From: Mya arenaria
Lineage: Eukaryota; Mollusca; Bivalvia; Myida; Myidae
DNA: 64,000 bases
Direction of reading: 5' to 3'
NCBI RefSeq assembly: GCF_026914265.1
Contig: NC_069122.1
Location: 28,919,473-28,983,472 of the forward strand
Shown: piece by piece, positions 59,210 to 64,000 of the stretch
Numbering within the stretch: position 1 is the first letter of the stretch
How the letters are laid out: the number at the start of each line of letters is the position of its first letter
Position numbers and translations under genes: made by a program
The notes under the pieces: model-generated
The model's database searches: none
Told to the model about the DNA's origin: nothing
Seen by the model: only the letters and a program-made list of their open reading frames with translations

Positions 59210-61426
59210 ATGTCGCTCAGGTAGGTTTCTATCAAATAGTTTAGATGTTGTTGCGGTTTTTTTTTTAATTTTTGATTTAAGTATAATTCCTTGATGTTGT
59301 TGTTATTGTGATTTGTAGCAATTTATTCTTTATTATATAATAGTAATGGTGTTAAAATATATAAACACTATTAGAAATAGAAGAATGTCAAATAAAACGT
59401 TTTAAATCAAAATATTAAGTTGTGCACATAACTTTATTTGTTAGACGTTGAATCTATTTTCAGAAATATAAAAATGATCAAAATATATCAGAAATGTGAA
59501 AAACACAGAGAAAATTATATATTTAAAACTAGACAAGTTACGTCCATGTTTTAAAAGTGGAGAGCAATTATATAGCTTTGGAGAGCATGAATTTACAAGT
59601 ATTAACACCAAGTTAAATATAGACGATTTAAGTTAGTGATGCATATAACAATGTTCGTATACTCAGTTCTCAATGTTCTTAACTTTTCAGATTGAGACTG
59701 TTCGATGACGTCATTTCCGGATTCGGTCACGACTGCGAAGCTTCCCCTGTTGAACTCGAGGCAATGTTGACGCCTAGAGGATCAGGGAACAATGCTTTCT
59801 GCAGGGGAGACAATCATGGACAAGGCACGCCTTTGTCGGTACGTGACACGGAACTTTATCATTTTAAACCGCCATATTCTTTTTGATTTGAGGCGTAGCT
59901 GTGTTTAGCAGAATATAACTTATTATATTTTCTTAAGTGTCAAACAAACGAGGCAACCGCATTTTCAAAATGAATGGGTTTTTTAATATACATAAATTAT
60001 ATGCTACTTAGGTCATGTTTACAAAACTGAGGCCAATTTCTATTTGCAGATTGAAATTCCTGCAAAACCGATGATGCGACGTCGTACTGCGTTTGACGTC
60101 AGACGCGGTCTCTTTTCCGGAAAGCGCTCTGCTGATGTAGACCTAAACATATCACCAGTACAAGCAGTCAAAAAGACAAAAGATGTTTCGTGCATAACTC
60201 TCAAATCCAACGAATGGTTAACAAACGGGATCATCAGCGCAGTCGAAACGCTTGAAATCAGAAATGACATGATCGCTGACGGGTCAAGGGGATACACACT
60301 TTCGACCATTTCCGGAAAGCACCACGACCTTACGACCATCTCCCCGGAAGTGATGGCTGACGTCATTTGTGGACGTTTCAATGACGTCATTGGTAACGTC
60401 ACCATTGTCGATTACCGGTCCCCGTACGAGTTCGAGGGCGGGCACATCAGAGGGGCTGTTAACTTGTACACGAAAGATGAGGTCAACAGCTTGCTTCAGA
60501 AACCTGTAGCTGACGACAATCGTTACGTGCTGATCTTCCACTGTGAATTCTCATCAGAAAGAGGGCCTAAAATGTAAGTTGTCACTCAAAACGTCGTGCA
60601 AGCCAAATTGACGCAGCGTCAAATACCCCTTTCTCATCCACGATATATCGTGTGTACGTTGTATATTCTACTTAGAAAGAAAAAACTATGCATCAACACC
60701 TTCACCGTAAAAAATATTCTGATTCTTGGTCTTGTTTGTTTTTCAGATGTGCATGTATTTAATATATATTTTTACTTGGACAGGTACCGGTTCCTGCGCG
60801 CGCAAGACCGGATGTTGAACAACGACAGTTACCCTCGACTCAACTTCCCGGAAGTGTACCTTCTCCAAGGCGGATACAAGGCCTTCTTCAACAAGTATCA
60901 GGTATGGTTCAGCGTTAATTCTAAGTACGGATCAATTACCTTTTTGTGAACATTGTGCTGTTAGAGTTTATATTTATAAATAAATTAAGAAAAATTCTCT
61001 TTTAATATTTAAATACATGAAAGTTTCAATGCATGTAGTTTAGAGGAAGAACAATAGTCATTCAATTGTTTGAACTGAGTTAGTGTAATCGCCAATCAGT
61101 CCGAAATAAATATGAAATACATTGGTTGCGACTCGTATTTTATTGCGTATGAGGCATACTCTATTTTATTTAAAGGCGTCGAGAATATTTATATATACAT
61201 GTACTTTTCTGCATGTTTACTAATACATATCATATACATATGTTTTTATTTCCTTCTATTCCAGGACTTATGTGATCCGATCAGCTACAAACCCATGTTG
61301 CATGAGAACCACTCGGCCGATCTACGTCACTTCCGGGTGAAGTCTAAATCCTGGACAGGAGATGACGGCAATCAGAAGACAAGTAGACGCCACCGCAGTC
61401 GTCTAGGCCGCCATCTTAGTTTCTGA
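59210..61426 (+). CDS. cdc25: Cdc25-type dual-specificity phosphatase, copy G (backdoor Cys lost)
   Basis: Spliced CDS: 59210-59220, 59691-59838, 60050-60573, 60784-60901, 61265-61426 (963 nt, 320 aa). Starts MSLR. The active-site loop [12 protein letters not shown] (Cys218, Arg224) is intact, and GGYK is intact. Three changes are private: Thr96 for Ala (60176-60178), Tyr175 for Cys (60413-60415) and Ser177 for Tyr (60419-60421), turning VDCRYPYEF into VDYRSPYEF. In human Cdc25B/C the cysteine of this motif forms a disulfide with the catalytic cysteine under oxidation. Its loss should remove that protection, and the bulky Tyr could also harm the fold. No stop or frameshift is present. The copy may be active, redox-altered or decaying. 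Confidence 0.85.
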
Positions 61427-61920
61427 ATCGCTTGTTGAACTTTTACTTAAGGCATTTTAGAAATGTGACAAAACAGAAAAAAATCAAGTGATGTTATTTC
61501 TCCCAGTAACGTCCTGATCTAAAAAGGAACGATCAGGCCTCGTTTTAGTTTGACTGAGTAGAAAAGTCAAAAATGCGGCGCGATGTATTTCTTAAAGTAC
61601 CGGAGCGCTTGATTTACATCTGTGAACTTGTTTGCGATCCTTTTTTTAAACTGTTTTAAATTGTAGATTCTCATTATAATGCAAAACGAAGTAATGTTCG
61701 TTTGTTAGTGAAATAGGCCAGGGGAAAGTGCAATATTATTTTATCCCGAGAAGATTGCGTTACGTCAATGACCGGTAGTTTTATGCCAGACAATACACTT
61801 TTATGTACATGTGTTGAAATTCAATTGTTGATTTAATTGTAAATACATTACATTATGATATAAATAACTAATATTAAGTGCTACTAATTTATATGAATAA
61901 AGAAACTGCCATGTAAAATT
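61427..61920 (+). promoter_or_regulatory. 3' UTR and poly(A) signal of copy G
   Basis: AATAAA at 61896-61901 in the shared context. Confidence 0.65.
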
Positions 61921-62269
61921 TCGCTTATTCATTATCTTAAATACGTCATTGATTAACATTTTAATATTTTCTATGTTATTAGATATATGCTATATCATGA
62001 GTGATCATGAGTAGCCGTTGTCTTTAAAAATGGCTTGCCAGCGTAAAGCGAAGCTCAACATTTTATAGACAACTAACATGCAATGTATAAGACGATGTGC
62101 ATAACTGTTGCCTGCTTCTTGCAATAACGAAACCAACATTTTGTCTTTTGTCTATAAGAAATTTGAAGTCAATTTGGGGATTTCCTGCCTTCCTCCCCAA
62201 CTGAGGTCGCCGAAAATAATTTAATCTAAATTTGAATAGGCAAACAAAGAAATACACCACAAAAATCCA

Positions 62270-62833
62270 CTTGATTTAGAGTGATCATGGTGTCCACCTC
62301 TTTCCCGATAATCCGTTGGTTTAATCTTTACCAGACTGAGAGTGATATTTGTGTAAGGCTCTCACATAGAGCACTTGTATGAAAATGGTGTTTATCTCTC
62401 ACCAAATGGGTCGTGGATTTAAACCCCACCAGAGACATTCCCTCAAGTCCTCTGAAAATGGCCGCAAGTCACAGTAACAGGATTTGAGCGTAATTCATCA
62501 ACACTCGAGCTGTATGCCATGGAAATAGTTTCATAACAAAAGTCAGAAGGAATTACTCCTGCTTCATAAGTCATTAACTATGGCACCTGTTTCTTTAATA
62601 AATGAACTTTCTTTATTTCTGAAATCTAAAAAACGATCGTAAACTTTACATGTAGACGAAAACACTTGTGTCTTCTATTAATCAAACTAAACCTTAACTA
62701 CGTTCAACTGAGTTTAATTGATTTGACACATAGTATTTGGGCCTTATTTTAACCGATAATATTGTCTTTTTAAAAATATCATGTATATCATGTTTATTTG
62801 GCCACTATTTAAACGGAATATTATCATATGCAA
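62270..62833 (-). repeat. Inverted class-2 upstream flank, second copy
   Basis: Duplicate of 55640-56179, extended by about 24 bp past the duplication end: GTTTATTTGGCC through AATATTATCATATGCAAC pairs with the inverse of GTTGCACATAATAATATTC in the flank of unit E (about 40227-40245). Confidence 0.65.
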
Positions 62834-63589
62834 CTTTATATGGCGAAATATTTACACCTTAACTTCCACTCCTTCAATGAACAATTGTGTGCTATTGTTT
62901 GTATTGTGTCAGCAGGGAACGACTTATTTTAAACAACATGTTAAAAACTTTTAATTAATAATTTGTTAAACGTATTGCTGTCATTTTGCATTTCACTTTA
63001 CGTAAAAAAGTGATTTCATTTACGGTTAATTTTGTCCGTAGCAATAAAGTGTGTAAACCGGTCGGGTCGTTCAATATACAGCATGAGTGAGAACGAATTA
63101 CAAGCAGGTTTCTTAAATGTATTTATGCATTTCATTCTGGAAATAACTAATAAACAATTTGGTGTAAATATTAGTATTGGATAGCGAGATTGATGTTATT
63201 GACGTGGATATGAACGCAGTTGGGCTGGTAAAAATGCACTTGGTGTCCTTCGGACTCCACATACTTAAACCAGCCTCCTGCATTCATATTCCAATAATAT
63301 CATCAAATACGCAAGTAATTTCATATTTAAATTAAGGCTGACAACAATATACAAGACGGCTTAAGGGCTACAGTTAGGCGTACAGAAAATTCTAAAATTT
63401 AAGGATCTTTTTTCTGGCTCTGACATCCTAAGATAATGCTGATTATTACTTTAATTGCCTAGTTTAATGAAAATGTCAGTTTGAGGTCCTCAAAAGGGTT
63501 GGGGTTGGGAAAGATGATCTCCGTATCGAAGAGATTCTGGATTGTTACTTTGTTTGCCTATTCAATTAAAATGAAATTTTGGTCAGTTC
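62834..63589. other. Spacer without recognised gene
   Basis: Apart from the hairpin at 63203-63286, nothing coding is seen. It separates the end of unit G from the inverted eighth unit. Confidence 0.5.
63203..63286. repeat. Imperfect hairpin with TTCG loop
   Basis: The left arm ATATGAACGCAGTTGGGCTG ... TGGTGTCC and the right arm GGACTCCACA ... CAGCCTCCTGCATTCATAT pair over about 40 nt with mismatches around a TTCG loop. It may be a small foldback repeat. Confidence 0.6.
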
Positions 63590-64000
63590 CATTGTTGTGA
63601 GGTTGCAGACAATCCCTAAATCGATTTTAAATGTCTTCTAGACAGAATGTTGTTTCCGTAATTATCTTGGTAGCAGGCAACAGTTTTATACATCGTACCT
63701 TCAGTTGGACATTGCATGCTATTTGTCTATAAAATGTTGAGCTTCGCTACGCTCGCCATCAACATTTTAAGACAACCCCTACTCATGATCACGCATATAA
63801 TAATAACACAGTAGAATATAAAAGTCTTCATAGATGACGTGTTTAAAATAATGTATAAACGAGAATTTACATGGCAGTTTTTATTCATATAAATATTAAT
63901 ATAAATTAGTAGCACTTAACATTTGTTACTTATATCATAATGTGATGTATATACAATTTTATCAACAATTGGATTTCAACACATGTACAAATAAGTGTAT
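63590..64000 (-). other. 3' flank of an eighth, inverted cdc25 unit (gene lies beyond the edge)
   Basis: On the minus strand the sequence runs ACACTTATTTGTACATGTGT, TTGTTGATAAAATTG, TTAAGTGCTACTAATTTATA, an AATAAA signal (63880-63885), ACTGCCATGTAAATTCTCG, then GCGAGCGTAGCGAAGCTCAA. This is the order of the 3' UTR and flank of copies A-G. The stop codon and exons would lie to the right of 64000, on the minus strand. Confidence 0.85.

Larger units (their letters stand above)
56180..62809 (+). repeat. Segmental duplication, right unit (carries copy G)
   Basis: Near-identical to 49545-56179. It includes the B-box repeats, the 23-bp minisatellite (56689-56979), the LINE fragment, the cdc25 gene and the inverted flank. 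The matching inverted flank continues past 62809 (to about 62833), showing that the right breakpoint lies inside that flank. Confidence 0.93.

Overview
The window is AT-rich animal DNA, most likely from a bivalve mollusc. The guess rests on small GT-AG introns, many degenerate repeats of 150-160 bp like the oyster Pearl elements, a tRNA-derived SINE, several LINE families and many short inverted-repeat elements. It is an inference from repeat style; no species marker was seen. No retroviral, LTR or Polinton remnant was recognised.

The core is a head-to-tail array of seven copies (A to G) of one host gene. It encodes a short Cdc25-type dual-specificity phosphatase of 318-320 residues. Coding spans on the + strand are A 9890-12386, B 16910-19512, C 22947-25743, D 31722-34137, E 45764-47971, F 52576-54796 and G 59210-61426. 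Each copy has the same five coding exons with conserved phases, an 11-nt first coding exon, a rhodanese-type catalytic domain with the active-site loop [12 protein letters not shown], and the Cdc25 C-terminal substrate region. D is a pseudogene. The window ends inside the inverted 3' flank of an eighth copy lying beyond position 64000.

Layout: 1-8600 holds minisatellite and degenerate repeats, a TTAA-flanked inverted-repeat element, a Pearl-like element with ~150-bp core repeats and a truncated LINE. 8630-39100 holds units A-D (class 1), each followed by a fossil CR1-like LINE that was there before these units multiplied. Younger insertions then broke single units: a MULE in A, a retroposed fragment in B, an inverted-repeat element in intron 1 of C, and two 2.2-2.7 kb inverted-repeat elements beside D. 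39111-40140 holds a SINE. 40140-62809 holds units E-G (class 2), which lack the fossil LINE but carry two independent LINE insertions in their promoters. F and G lie in a nearly perfect tandem duplication of 6.63 kb (49545-56179 and 56180-62809). 62810-64000 leads into the inverted eighth unit.

The genes do not form a pathway; they are paralogues of one mitotic regulator. Every intact copy keeps a TATA box and a poly(A)-signal-like motif, and most keep a palindromic CCAAT box. F and G show five amino-acid differences and no silent ones, including loss in G of the conserved second (backdoor) cysteine of Cdc25. Copy D looks like a recombinant between an A-like and a B-like copy.
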